Source: Streptomyces sp. DH-12
GTDB lineage: Bacteria > Actinomycetota > Actinomycetes > Streptomycetales > Streptomycetaceae
Length of the DNA stretch: 64,000 nucleotides
Assembly: GCF_002899455.1 (NCBI RefSeq)
Contig: NZ_PPFB01000001.1
Coordinates: forward strand, 6,766,501 to 6,830,500
Direction: 5' to 3'
The stretch's first letter is position 1, and each line of letters begins with the position of its first letter. A program made the position numbers and the translations under genes. The notes under the pieces are model-generated. The model was not told the DNA's origin. It saw only the letters and a list, made by a program, of their open reading frames with translations, and did no database searches. Below are positions 48,334 through 60,334 of the stretch, one piece after another.

Positions 48334-50052
48334 TCAGCCGCGCAGGTGGCAGAGGAGCAGACACACGTCGTCGTCGCGCTCGGAGTCGCTCAGCAGCGGA
48401 TGGAGGACACGGTCCGCCGCGTCCTCCAGGTCCGTGTCCAGCTCCGCGCGGTCGAACGACGAGAGGACCGCGCCCAGTCGCTCGATGCCCGGGTCTATGC
48501 CCCGCGCGCGCCGCTCCACCAGGCCGTCGGTGTAGAGGGCCAGCGTCGAGCCGGGCGTCAGCCGCTCGGTGTGGTCGGCGATGTCCTGGCTCAGCGGGAT
48601 GCCCAGCATCGCCCCCGGCTTCGCGTCCAGCGTGCGCACCCGGCCGTCCGGCAGCCGCAGCACCGGCGGCGGATGGCCCGCCGCGGCCCAGGTCAGCGTG
48701 TGGCCGTCCGGGTGGAAGCGGGCGATGACGGCCGTCGCGAACAGGTCCGGCTGGAGATGGCGCAGATAGCCGTGCAGCCGGGTCAGCAGCCGCCCCGGGC
48801 CGTCGCCGTCCACGGCGTAGGCGCGCAGCGCGGTGCGCAGCTGGCTCATCATCACCGCGGCGTGCAGCCCGTGCCCGGTCACGTCGCCGATGACGGTGAC
48901 CAGGCTGCCGTCCCGCTGCTGGAACGCGTCGTACCAGTCGCCGCCGATGTTCAGCCCGTGCGTGGCCGGCAGATAGCGCGCGGCCAGACCCACGCCCGGC
49001 GTCGACGGCAGCTCCGTCAGCAGCGCCCGCTGCAGCGTCTCCGCGATGTCCCGGTTGTGCTCGAAGCGGCGGGCGTTGTCCAGCGCGATCCCGGCCCGCC
49101 GGGCGAGCTCGATCAGCATCACCGCGTCGTCCGGGTCCCAGCGCTCGCCCTGCGGCGACAGCGTCAGCACGCCCAGCGGCGCCCGGCGCGGCGTCAGCAG
49201 CGGCACGCACAGCAGCGGCCGGTCCGGGGCCAGCGCCGACGGCGGCCGGTCCTCCACACCGGGCAGGTTGCCGGGGTGGTCGGCGGCGTACTGCGGGCGC
49301 CCGGTACGGGCGGCGAGCACCGCCGCGCCCGGGTGCGTCGCGGGCGCCGGCCGGCCGTCCTCGGAGTCGAACAGCCAGACGTCGACGCCGTCGGCGTACC
49401 GCGGCACCAGCAGCTCCGGCAGCCGGCGCAGGATCTCGTCATGGTTCAGCGACGCGGTCAGCACGGCGCTGGCGTCCGCGAGGAACGTCAGCCGCCGCCG
49501 CGCGTTCTCCGCCTCCGTGCGCGCCCGGCGCTCCGCGGCGAACGCCTCCCGCTGCGCCCTGCCCGCCGCGTCCAGTTCGGCGTGCAGCGCCAGGACCCCC
49601 TGGTTGGTCTGGTGCAGCTCCTCCCGGTGGAAGGCGACCAGCCCCTCCTGCTCGGCCAGCCCCTGAAGCACCACCGAGGTGTCCTCGTCGGCCCCCAGCA
49701 GCCCCTCGGACAGCACGGCCGCATCCTCCGGCACCGGGCACGGGTCGGACACCCGGCCCGGCTCGGGACAGGGCACGCCCGTCGTCCACGGGGAGCGCTC
49801 CCCGGCGGCGTCCGGGGACGGCACGATCACCACGTGCAGCTCGCCCGGCCCGGCGTCCTCGCCCCCGGTCGTCTCCAGCGTGAGCAGCCAGGTGCCGCCC
49901 TTGGTGAGGCACTGCCGCAGCTGCCCGCTGAGGGCGGTGGCCAGCCGGGTCCGCGCCACGGTGGGCACGCCGCAGGCGGCGGCCAGCCGCGCCACGGCGA
50001 TCCGGGCGCGGGCCGCGTCGGTGACGGTCGTGATGCGCCAGGCGCGCGTCAT
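48334..50052 (-). CDS. GAF-PP2C (SpoIIE/RsbU-type) phosphatase
   Basis: 572 residues from ATG 50050-50052, GGAGG upstream. Residues ~1-90 look like a degenerate GHKL ATPase (IAVARLAAACGVPTVARTRLATALSGQLRQCL), then a coiled coil, a GAF domain (LTFLADASAVLTASLNHDEIL to RRAGIALDNA, ~195-340) and a PP2C-type phosphatase (~355-572) with metal-binding Asp in GGDWYD and GDVTGHG, DGLVERRA, and the terminal DDVCLLL. Dephosphorylates STAS antagonists to release sigma factors. ATG overlaps the upstream TGA by 4 bp (50049-50052). Last gene of the stressosome operon. Confidence 0.92.
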   Translation of the reverse strand: MTRAWRITTVTDAARARIAVARLAAACGVPTVARTRLATALSGQLRQCLTKGGTWLLTLETTGGEDAGPGELHVVIVPSPDAAGERSPWTTGVPCPEPGRVSDPCPVPEDAAVLSEGLLGADEDTSVVLQGLAEQEGLVAFHREELHQTNQGVLALHAELDAAGRAQREAFAAERRARTEAENARRRLTFLADASAVLTASLNHDEILRRLPELLVPRYADGVDVWLFDSEDGRPAPATHPGAAVLAARTGRPQYAADHPGNLPGVEDRPPSALAPDRPLLCVPLLTPRRAPLGVLTLSPQGERWDPDDAVMLIELARRAGIALDNARRFEHNRDIAETLQRALLTELPSTPGVGLAARYLPATHGLNIGGDWYDAFQQRDGSLVTVIGDVTGHGLHAAVMMSQLRTALRAYAVDGDGPGRLLTRLHGYLRHLQPDLFATAVIARFHPDGHTLTWAAAGHPPPVLRLPDGRVRTLDAKPGAMLGIPLSQDIADHTERLTPGSTLALYTDGLVERRARGIDPGIERLGAVLSSFDRAELDTDLEDAADRVLHPLLSDSERDDDVCLLLCHLRG

Positions 50053-51116
50053 GAACGAGCCTCCGGGACGCTGGCGAGCACGGCCACGGCGGTGTCGTCC
50101 CGCACCGGGCGGGCCGCGCTGCCCGCGTCGCGGACCGCCACGCCGGCCGTCACGGCCGGGTCGGCCGGGGGCACACCGGTGTCCGAGGGCGGCGTCCAGC
50201 GGGACGACAGCCCGTCCGTGTGCAGGATCAGCAGGCTGTCCGGGGTCCAGTCGACCTCGTCCTCGCGCACCGTGCGGGGCCGGTGCGCGCCGACGATCCC
50301 GGGCCGGGACAGCAGCGTCCGCCAGCGCCCGCCGTCCCGCAGCCGCGCGGTCACGTTGCCGATGCCCGCGAACCGCAGCCGCCCGGTCCAGGTGTCGAGC
50401 TGGGCCGCGGCGACCGCCGCGCCGCGGGTCCCGGACAGCGCGGTGTGCAGCCGCTGGAGCAGTTCGGCGGGCGGCAGCCGGGCGCAGTGGCGCAGCTCCT
50501 CCACGGCGGCGTCGGAGGCGCGGGCGGCCTCGGCGCCGTGGCCCAGCCCGTCCGCCAGCATCAGCGTCACCCGGTCGCCGGACCGCACCCACGACCAGGC
50601 GTCGCCGGACAGCTCGGCGCCCGCGAACGGCACGTTGACGCCGCCCGCGCGCACGCCGAGCGACCGCGCCGGGTCCTCGTCCGGGACGAGACCGATCGTG
50701 GCGGGCCCGACCCGGGCCACCGCGACCGTGCCGCGGCCGGGCACGCTGTGCAGGCCGAAGGCGTCGGCGACCCGCCGGCACGTTCCCAGGCCCGCGCCGA
50801 GCGAGCCGCTGGTGGTGAAGCCGTCCTCGAACGCGCCGGGCACGTCGGCGATGCCCGGCCCGTGGTCGAGCGCGGTGATCTGCACGGCCCGCCCCGGCCG
50901 CCCCTCGGGCAGCACGGCGGGATCGACGACGTCGACGACCACCTCGCCGGCCTTCGCGTGCTTCAGCAGGTTGGTCGCCAGCTCGGTGGCGACCAGGGCG
51001 CACGCCGCCCGGCGCTGTTCGTCCAGTCCGGCCCGGGCCGCGGCCTCCTCCGCCGCCACCCTGGCGTCCCGCACCCGGGTCGAGTCGTGCACGGGCACGT
51101 GCCACACGCGCGGCAT
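50049..51116 (-). CDS. ATPase-PP2C fusion phosphatase (RsbX-like)
   Basis: 355 residues from ATG 51114-51116. Residues ~1-140 are an RsbT/RsbW-type GHKL domain (ACALVATELATNLLKHAKAGEVVVDVVDP, then LGAGLGTCRRVADAFGLHSVPGRGT), and ~165-355 a short PP2C-type phosphatase (LMLADGLGHGAEAARASDAAVEELR, DSLLILHTDGLSSRW, DDTAVAVLASV). In Bacillus RsbX resets the stressosome by dephosphorylating RsbS and RsbR; here kinase-like and phosphatase domains share one chain. Overlaps the upstream gene by one base and the downstream gene by 4 bp. Confidence 0.9.
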   Translation of the reverse strand: MPRVWHVPVHDSTRVRDARVAAEEAAARAGLDEQRRAACALVATELATNLLKHAKAGEVVVDVVDPAVLPEGRPGRAVQITALDHGPGIADVPGAFEDGFTTSGSLGAGLGTCRRVADAFGLHSVPGRGTVAVARVGPATIGLVPDEDPARSLGVRAGGVNVPFAGAELSGDAWSWVRSGDRVTLMLADGLGHGAEAARASDAAVEELRHCARLPPAELLQRLHTALSGTRGAAVAAAQLDTWTGRLRFAGIGNVTARLRDGGRWRTLLSRPGIVGAHRPRTVREDEVDWTPDSLLILHTDGLSSRWTPPSDTGVPPADPAVTAGVAVRDAGSAARPVRDDTAVAVLASVPEARS

Positions 51117-51559
51117 CACGCACCTCCGCGCGGCCGGACCGGCCGGGACACCCACGAGGTGACCCGCACGGTGGTGCCCGCCCCCGGAGTGCTGTCGACC
51201 TGGAAGTCGTGCACCAGGCGCCGCGCCCCGCCCAGCCCCATGCCCAGTCCGTCGCCCGAGGTGTAACCGTCGCTGAGGGCCCGGTCGAGATCCGCGATCC
51301 CGGGGCCCTCGTCGGAGAAGGTCAGCCGCAGCCCGGCCGTCCCGTCGGCGGCGGTGACCCGCGACGTCTCCAGGACGCCGCCCCCGCCGTGCACCAGCGT
51401 GTTGCGGGCCAGCTCGCTGGCCGCCGTCACCAGCTTCGTCTGGTCCACCAGTCCGAAGCCGAGCCGGGTCGCGGCCTGCCGCACGTGCTGACGCACCCAC
51501 GCGAGGTCCAGGTCCGACCGGATGGGCAGCCGCGCCTCGACGTCCGCGGCGGTGTCCAT
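51116..51559 (-). CDS. rsbT: RsbT-like anti-sigma regulatory serine kinase
   Basis: 147 residues from ATG 51557-51559. GHKL kinase: LDLAWVRQHVRQAATRLGFGLVDQTKLVTAASELARNTLVHGGGG (N-box), then LTFSDEGPGIADLDRALSDGYTSGDGLGMGLGGARRLVHDFQVDSTPGAGTTVR (ATP lid and G-boxes). Phosphorylates RsbS and RsbR STAS domains and is sequestered by the stressosome until stress. Start overlaps the rsbS stop by one base (TGATG). Confidence 0.9.
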   Translation of the reverse strand: MDTAADVEARLPIRSDLDLAWVRQHVRQAATRLGFGLVDQTKLVTAASELARNTLVHGGGGVLETSRVTAADGTAGLRLTFSDEGPGIADLDRALSDGYTSGDGLGMGLGGARRLVHDFQVDSTPGAGTTVRVTSWVSRPVRPRGGA

Positions 51560-51972
51560 CACGGTCTCCCCTCGCCGCCGGACCGGCTCGCGACGATGGG
51601 TTGCGCCAGCAGTTCCAGCGCCGCCTCGGTGGTGAGCGCGGTGCGCAGTTCCGGGAACGTCAGGCCCAGCTCCACCAGCGTGATCGCCACCGCGGGCCGC
51701 ATGCCCGCCACCACGGTCCGCGCGGCCAGCAGCTCGGTCTGCGCCGCGGTCTCGGCCAGCACCCGGCCGAGGAAGGAGTCGACGATCTCCACCCCGGAGA
51801 TGTCGATCACCACGCCGGTGACCCGGCTGGCGGCGATCGTCTCGGCCAGGTCCTGCTGGAGCTGGGAGGCCATGCTGTCGTGCAGGTCGCCCTGGAGGGT
51901 GACCAGCAGCACGTCCCCGAGCCGCAGCACCGGCACGTGTCCCGCGACCGGGCGGGCGAAGTGCTCGCTCAC
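51559..51972 (-). CDS. rsbS: RsbS-like STAS-domain scaffold protein
   Basis: 137 residues from GTG 51970-51972. A single STAS domain: VPVLRLGDVLLVTLQGDLHDSMASQLQQDLAETIAASRVTGVVIDISGVEIVDSFLGRVLAETAAQTELL. The phosphorylatable Ser in the EIVDSF loop is Ser66, at the position of Bacillus RsbS Ser59. GTG overlaps the rsbR stop by 4 bp (51969-51972). Overlap at its 3' end with rsbT by one base. Confidence 0.9.
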   Translation of the reverse strand: MSEHFARPVAGHVPVLRLGDVLLVTLQGDLHDSMASQLQQDLAETIAASRVTGVVIDISGVEIVDSFLGRVLAETAAQTELLAARTVVAGMRPAVAITLVELGLTFPELRTALTTEAALELLAQPIVASRSGGEGRP

Positions 51973-52868
51973 CGCCGGACCGCACCCTCGGCCGGGGCGT
52001 TCACGATGTTCGCGCCCAGCTCGTTCAGGCAGTACCCGAGCGCGTCGGCGAGGCTCGCGCGGGTCTTGACCGTGCCGAGGTCCAGTCCGAGGTGCACGAT
52101 GGTCTGCGCGATCGCCGGGCGGATGCCGGAGACGACGCACTCGGCGCCCATCAGCCGGGCGGCGGCGACCGTCTTCATCAGGTGCTGCGCCACCAGCGAG
52201 TCGACCGTCGGCACGCCGGTGATGTCGAGGATCGCGAACCGGGCGTGCTGGTCGACGACCGCGTTCAGCAGCGTCTCCATCACCACCTGGCTGCGGGCGC
52301 TGTCCAGCGTCCCGATCAGCGGGACCGCGACGATCCCGTCCCACAGCTTGATCACCGGTGTCGCCACCTCCAGCAGCTGCAGCCGCTGCCGGTCGATCAG
52401 GGCCTGGTTCTCGCTCAGCGCGGTCTGCATGGTGACCAGCCGCAGGGTGCCCATCAGCACGCTCAGCGCGGTCGCGCACTCCCGCCGCCGCTCCGGGTCC
52501 TCCTGTTCCAGATCGGCCACCAGGAGGTTCTCCACCGGCGGCAGCAGCGCGGCCAGCTCGCTGGAGACCTGGGTGATGGACAGCCCCGCGCGGGACCGGG
52601 CCGCCCCCATCCGGGCGAGCTGCTCGCGGACCCCGGTGAACCCCGCGGCGTCCGGGTCCTCGATCCGCTGCGCGTCGGCCACCTGGGCCAGCGCGTCCAC
52701 GATCACCCGGCCCGCGTCCACCGCCTCGTCGCGGGAGACGGTGAACACCGTACGGAACAGGGGCTCGTCCGCCCATCGCTGGGCGATCTGCTCCCGTCGC
52801 CGCCGCAGGAAGTCCCCGACCTCCCGGGCGGGGGTTCCGTGGGTCGCGTCCGCTTCGTGCTCCGGCAC
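51969..52868 (-). CDS. rsbR: RsbR-like stressosome protein (non-heme globin-like N-terminus + STAS)
   Basis: 299 residues from GTG 52866-52868. Residues ~15-155 are an all-helical sensory domain (GDFLRRRREQIAQRWADEPLFRTVF, SELAALLPPVENLLVADLEQEDPERRRE), then a linker helix and a C-terminal STAS domain from ~165 (TPVIKLWDGIVAVPLIGTLDSARSQVVMETLLNAVVDQHARFAILDITGVPTVDSLVAQHL). RsbR proteins form the stressosome core with RsbS. First gene of the operon; its only upstream neighbour, a STAS protein 65 bp away, is separate or weakly coupled. Confidence 0.9.
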   Translation of the reverse strand: MPEHEADATHGTPAREVGDFLRRRREQIAQRWADEPLFRTVFTVSRDEAVDAGRVIVDALAQVADAQRIEDPDAAGFTGVREQLARMGAARSRAGLSITQVSSELAALLPPVENLLVADLEQEDPERRRECATALSVLMGTLRLVTMQTALSENQALIDRQRLQLLEVATPVIKLWDGIVAVPLIGTLDSARSQVVMETLLNAVVDQHARFAILDITGVPTVDSLVAQHLMKTVAAARLMGAECVVSGIRPAIAQTIVHLGLDLGTVKTRASLADALGYCLNELGANIVNAPAEGAVRR

Positions 52869-52933
52869 CTGTCTGCTCTCCTCCTCGTCACATGCGCCCG
52901 GACCCGTGCCGGGACCGGGCGGGTCGGCTTTGC

Positions 52934-53326
52934 TCAGGCCTCGGGCTCGGCCGGGGCCGGCTCGTGCCGGTCCACGCGCTCCAGCGCCTCGTCGACGCTT
53001 CCCGAGACGGGCACGGTGATGCTGACGCCCGTCAGGTCGAGAATCCGGCGCACGGCCGGGGTGGGGGAGATGATGTGCACGCTCCCAGGCAGCTCCCGCG
53101 CCTCCTGGTAGACGCGCAGGATGATGTTCATGCCGGAGGAGTCCATGAAGGGGACCGCCGACAGATCCAGCAGGAAGTGCCGGCGGCCGTGGTGCAGCTG
53201 GTTGGCCAGGTGGTGCTGGAACTCGGTCGCCGTGTCGACGTCCAAGTAGCCCTCCACCGTGAGCAGCGCCACATCCTCACGGGGAAGTGTCACCTCTACG
53301 GACAACGGATCCTGGGCAATGGGCAC
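52934..53326 (-). CDS. Anti-anti-sigma STAS protein (BldG/SpoIIAA-like)
   Basis: 130 residues from GTG 53324-53326, which follows TTGGAGG; an in-frame ATG 23 codons upstream is less likely. Stand-alone STAS domain: VEVTLPREDVALLTVEGYLDVDTATEFQHHLANQL and HFLLDLSAVPFMDSSGMNIILRVYQEAREL. The DSSG motif (Ser63-Ser64) carries the phosphorylation site of SpoIIAA/RsbV/BldG proteins. A Pro/Glu-rich tail (DRHEPAPAEPEA) follows. Sits between the stressosome operon and the phosphatase-kinase pair and could link them. Confidence 0.9.
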   Translation of the reverse strand: MPIAQDPLSVEVTLPREDVALLTVEGYLDVDTATEFQHHLANQLHHGRRHFLLDLSAVPFMDSSGMNIILRVYQEARELPGSVHIISPTPAVRRILDLTGVSITVPVSGSVDEALERVDRHEPAPAEPEA

Positions 53327-53428
53327 GAGTACCTCCAACAAGGTGATCAAGCTCTTCGTCGCGCAGCCGCGCGTACCCCCGAATCGCCCCTTCATGCCTG
53401 CGCCCGCCCGATCGGCCGCACGGGTGAC

Positions 53429-55839
53429 CTACCCCACCCTGATCCCCACGATGCAGGTGTCGTCGTCGGTGTCCGACCTGCTGTACGTGAGCAGCCGGTC
53501 CAGCCGCTGGTCGAGCGTGCCCGGCACCGTGGCCGCGGTGGTGAGCAGATGCGTCAGCGACTCCTCCACCGAGCGGTCCCGGCGCTCGATCAGCCCGTCC
53601 GTGTACATGAGGAGGTTGTCCTCCGCGGCGAGCTGCACCTCCCCCTCCTCGTAACGCGCCTCCGGCACGGCGCCCAGCAGCAGACCTTGCACCGGGGGCA
53701 GCGGGGCCGCCTCGGAGCCGCGCACCAGCACCGGCGGCAGATGGCCGGCCCGCGCCCACCGCAGGGTGCGGGTGGCCGGGTCGTACAGGCCGCACACGGC
53801 GGTGGCCGTGACCCCGCCGGTCAGATGGTGCGCCACCATGTTGAGCCACGACAGCAGCTGCCCCGGTCCCGCGCCGGTGACGGCGAGCCCGCGCAGCGCG
53901 TTGCGCAGCACCACCATGCTGGTCGCCGCCTCGATGCCGTGACCGGCGACGTCGCCCACGCACAGCAGCACCAGCCGGGACGGCAGCACCACCGCGTCGT
54001 ACCAGTCGCCGCCGACCAGCTGCTCCGCCTCGGCGGGCCGGTAGCGCACGGCCACGTCCAGGTCGGGCACCTGCAGCGGCGCCTGCGCGGGCGGCATGAT
54101 CGCGCGCTGCAGCTGCAGCGCCAGCCGGTCCCGCTCGCTGGCGTGCTGCTCGGTGTGGGCGAGCTGGTCGCGGGTCGCCGCCAGCGCCACCTCGGTCCAG
54201 TGCTGCGACGAGATGTCCTGGTAGGCGCCCCGTACGGTGAGCAGCCGCCCGTCGGTGTCCAGCACCGGCTCGGCGACCACCCGGATGTGCCGGGTCACCC
54301 CGTCGGGCCGCTGCAGCCGGAAGGCGGCCGAGGCCGGCCGCCGGTGGTGCAGCAGCGTGCGCAGGAAACGGCCGATGGTGACCGCGTCGTCCGGGTGGGC
54401 GTGCGCCGGCAGGTTCTCCAGCGGCACCGGCGGGCTGGTCTCAGGACGCCCGTACAGGTCGAACAGCTGGCCGTTCCAGGTGATCTCCCCGGTCAGCAGG
54501 TTCTCCTCGAACCCGCCGATCCGGCCGAGCCGCTGCGCGTGCTGCAGCAGGCTCGCCAGCCGGGCCGTCTCGTCCTCGATCCGCCAGATGAACAGGATCC
54601 CCGCGCCGTGCCGGCTCACGCTGATGTCCGCGACCGCCGACAGCGGCACCTGGTCGACCAGCGCGGTCAGGTGCATGCGCCGGGCCCGGAACGGCTCACC
54701 CGTGGCGTACACCCGCTCGATCCGCTGGAACAGCTCGCTCTCCCCGGCGGCCATCGGGTACGCCTCCAGCAGCAGCGCCCCGCTGACCATGCCGCGCGGC
54801 CGGCCCGCCGGGTCCAGGAAGCGGCTGTTGACGTGCTGGATGCGGAAGTCGAGCAGGTTCCCCGACTCGTCCAGGTGCGGCACCAGCACCAGGGCCGGGT
54901 CGTACAGCCCGTCGGCCAGGTCCATCAGCTCCGCGGCGTCCGGCAGCACCCGCGGCGGCCGGCTGGGGTCGTCCGGCACGGTGAACGTCTCCAGGGTGTG
55001 CGCGCACAGCTCGGCCAGCGCCTCCACCTGCCGCACGATCTGCGGCGGCTGCGAGGGCAGCGGCGTGGGCCAGACGATCTCCAGCACCCCGTACACACGC
55101 CCCCCGGTGCCGGCGGGCACCGCCGCGCGGCCGCCGTCGGGGTGGTGGTGCCGCCCGACGCTGGGCAGCCCCCGCTGGGACAGCGACTCGATCCACAGCC
55201 CGTCGCGCTCGGCCAGACCGCACCGCGCGACCGTCGCCACGTCCGGCGGCACGTAGTACCAGCGCGCCGCCTCGGCGGGGGAGAAGCCCGCACTGCCCGC
55301 CAGGGTCAGCGACCCGTCGGCGGCGGCCGCCCAGATCGCCACGGCCACCGCGCCCAGCGGACGCAGCGCCTGCTCCAGCAGCGACTCGGCCACCGCCTGG
55401 GTGTCGTCGGCGGCGAGCGCCCCGCTCTCCGCCGCGCGCAGCCGTACGGCCGCCGGGTCCGCCTCCGCCTCGCCGGCCGCCCGGGTGGCGGCCAGGAAGG
55501 CGTTGGTCACCTCGGACATCCGGTCCCGGGCGGCCTGGTTGATCACCTCGACCGCGAACTCCAGCTGGGTCGTCCCGGCCTGCTCGGTCAGTTCGGCGAG
55601 CTGCCGGGCCGCCTGCGCGGGACCGCAGCCGAGGCGCTCCACGAGGATGCCCTTGGCGAGCTCGATCAGGGCCCGCCCCTCGGCCTCCGCCTGCGCGGCG
55701 CGCACCTCACGGCTCAGCCGGTCCACCGTCGCCGCCAGCCGGCCCACGGGGGAGTCGGCGGCCACCCCGGCGGGTCCTGCCGGGGTGCGCCGCAGCTCCA
55801 TCTCCTCGGGCGGCGGCTCGCCCACGTGCTCGTCGAGGC

Positions 55840-55843
<4 letters not shown>
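53429..55843 (-). CDS. ANTAR-GAF-PAS-PP2C signalling phosphatase
   Basis: 804 residues from ATG 55841-55843. Domains in order: ANTAR (~35-110: VDRLSREVRAAQAEAEGRALIELAKGILVERLGCGPAQAARQLAEL), GAF (~115-285), PAS-like (~310-420), PAS (~440-545: GRIGGFEENLLTGEITWNGQLFDLYGRPE), PP2C/SpoIIE (~565-804: GGDWYDAVVLPSRLVLLCVGDVAGHGIEAATSM, DNLLMYTDGLIERRDR, DDDTCIVGIRVG). ANTAR is an RNA-binding anti-termination domain, unusual beside PP2C. Its ATG overlaps the stop of the hybrid kinase by 4 bp (55840-55843), so the two are coupled. Confidence 0.92.
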
Positions 55844-59019
<3,176 letters not shown>

Positions 59020-59358
59020 GCGCACCCTCGCTCCGGCCCCATTCAGTGCGCATTCCCGCAGATCAGCGGAGTCGCGCGACGAGAAATACGCCGCAGGTTA
59101 ACCCACCTCGCGGGCGCGCGACAAAGCGGGTCCGGGCGGTCTCCGGACCCGTCGAGAATCACTGTGACCGGCGGGCATGTATCCCCGAAACGGGGGTACG
59201 TGACTGGGTTTCACGGTGACCGCGCCAGGTTGGCCGCTTTCGACGGGCGCCGTTCGAATGTGTGCGCGCCTGAGGGGTATCTGCTCAGGGGGAGAGGGGC
59301 GGAGTCCGGCCCCGCTCCTGTCATGGGGAGCAGTCGTCATTCGGGGAGGCCGGAAGCA
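59020..59358. other. Divergent promoter region of hybrid kinase and PRC-barrel gene
   Basis: 339 bases, relatively rich in A/T near 59040-59100. Contains the inverted repeat at 59179-59199. Frames crossing it are shadows of the kinase. No small gene supported. Confidence 0.5.
59179..59199. promoter_or_regulatory. Inverted repeat upstream of PRC-barrel gene
   Basis: GTATCCCCG-AAA-CGGGGGTAC, 9-bp arms with one G-U type mismatch. About 160 bp before the GTG at 59359. It contains a SigB-type -10-like word GGGTAC. Confidence 0.4.
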
Positions 59359-59730
59359 GTGCCCACCGACATCATCTGGTCGTACGCGTCAGACCTGGAC
59401 CACGTCCGCGGGGCGGACCTGACGGGGTTCACCGTCGTCGCGAGCGACGGCGCCGCCGGCCATGTGGACCGCCAGGCCGGCCATCACGGCATGCCGCATC
59501 TCGTCGTGGACACCGGAGTGTGGGTGTTCGGCCGCAGCCTCCTGGTGCCCGTCGGCATGGTCACGTCCGTGGACACCGCGGAGCGGAAGCTGACGGTGTC
59601 CTGCACCCGGGGCGAGCTGAAGGCCGCGCCGCGCTTCCGCACCGACAGCGAGACCATGGACCGCGCCTACCTCACCGCCGTCGGCGACTACTACCGCGGG
59701 CTGCTCCGCCAGGAGCGGCCCGCCGGATGA
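59359..59730 (+). CDS. PRC-barrel domain protein
   Basis: 123 residues from GTG 59359, chosen because GGGAGG and GGAAG precede it and homology begins at PTDIIWSY; an in-frame ATG at 59323 has no ribosome site. Residues ~10-75 form a PRC-barrel (VRGADLTGFTVVASDGAAGHVDRQ, GVWVFGRSLLVPVGMVTSVDTAERKLTV). PRC-barrel proteins bind RNA or other proteins in stress and ribosome-maturation roles; this one is a short stand-alone member. Head-to-head with the hybrid kinase, 339 bp apart. Confidence 0.85.
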   Translation: MPTDIIWSYASDLDHVRGADLTGFTVVASDGAAGHVDRQAGHHGMPHLVVDTGVWVFGRSLLVPVGMVTSVDTAERKLTVSCTRGELKAAPRFRTDSETMDRAYLTAVGDYYRGLLRQERPAG

Positions 59731-59752
59731 GCGCGGGGCGCGGCGGGCCGCG

Positions 59753-60187
59753 TCACCACGGCAGGAAGACGTGGATGTCCTTCCCGCGCTCGTGGGTCAC
59801 GACGCTCACCTGGTCGCAGAGCGTGTGGATCAGATGCCACCCGATGCCGCCCCCGCCGCTGTGCGGATGGAACGGGCGCGGGGCAGGCTCGGTGGTGCTG
59901 GTGTCGTGCATCACGACGTGCACCCCGTCGAACGTGCGGCGCAGCCGCAGCTCGAACGGGCCGGGGGCGTACTGCACCGCGTTGGCGGCCAGTTCCGTCA
60001 CCACCAGGAGTATGTCGTCCCAGTGCTCCGGCGCCGACGGCGCCGACGCGCGGGCCAGGTCGAAGAGGAATTCCTCCGCGACCAGACGCGCGTCCGTCAC
60101 ATCGTGCAGCTCCCCCGGGAAGCTGGCGATGCGGCTCGTGATCTCCTCGCCGGTCAGTGTCCTGTCCCTCTGCGGCTCGGGTGCCAT
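59753..60187 (-). CDS. RsbW-like ATP-binding anti-sigma protein
   Basis: 144 residues from ATG 60185-60187. GHKL ATPase of the anti-sigma class: WDDILLVVTELAANAVQYAPGPFELRLRRTFDGVHVVMHDTST (N-box) and GGGGIGWHLIHTLCDQVSVVTHERGKDIHVFLPW (G-box and C-terminal strand). Third ATPase of this class in the window besides 11168 and 42086. Convergent with the PRC-barrel gene. Partner unknown; a nearby STAS antagonist (52934) and PP2C phosphatases are candidates. Confidence 0.85.
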   Translation of the reverse strand: MAPEPQRDRTLTGEEITSRIASFPGELHDVTDARLVAEEFLFDLARASAPSAPEHWDDILLVVTELAANAVQYAPGPFELRLRRTFDGVHVVMHDTSTTEPAPRPFHPHSGGGGIGWHLIHTLCDQVSVVTHERGKDIHVFLPW

Positions 60188-60334
60188 GTCGCCTTCCAGG
60201 CCCCGGCCACAACCGGGGCGGTCGTCGCTGCTTTCGTGCGTTCCCCGATCTGTGGGTTCCCGTGCGGGCGGAGCCTACGCGCCCGCCTGCCCGACGGCGC
60301 GGGGTGACAAACCCCGCACGCCGTCGCGACATGA

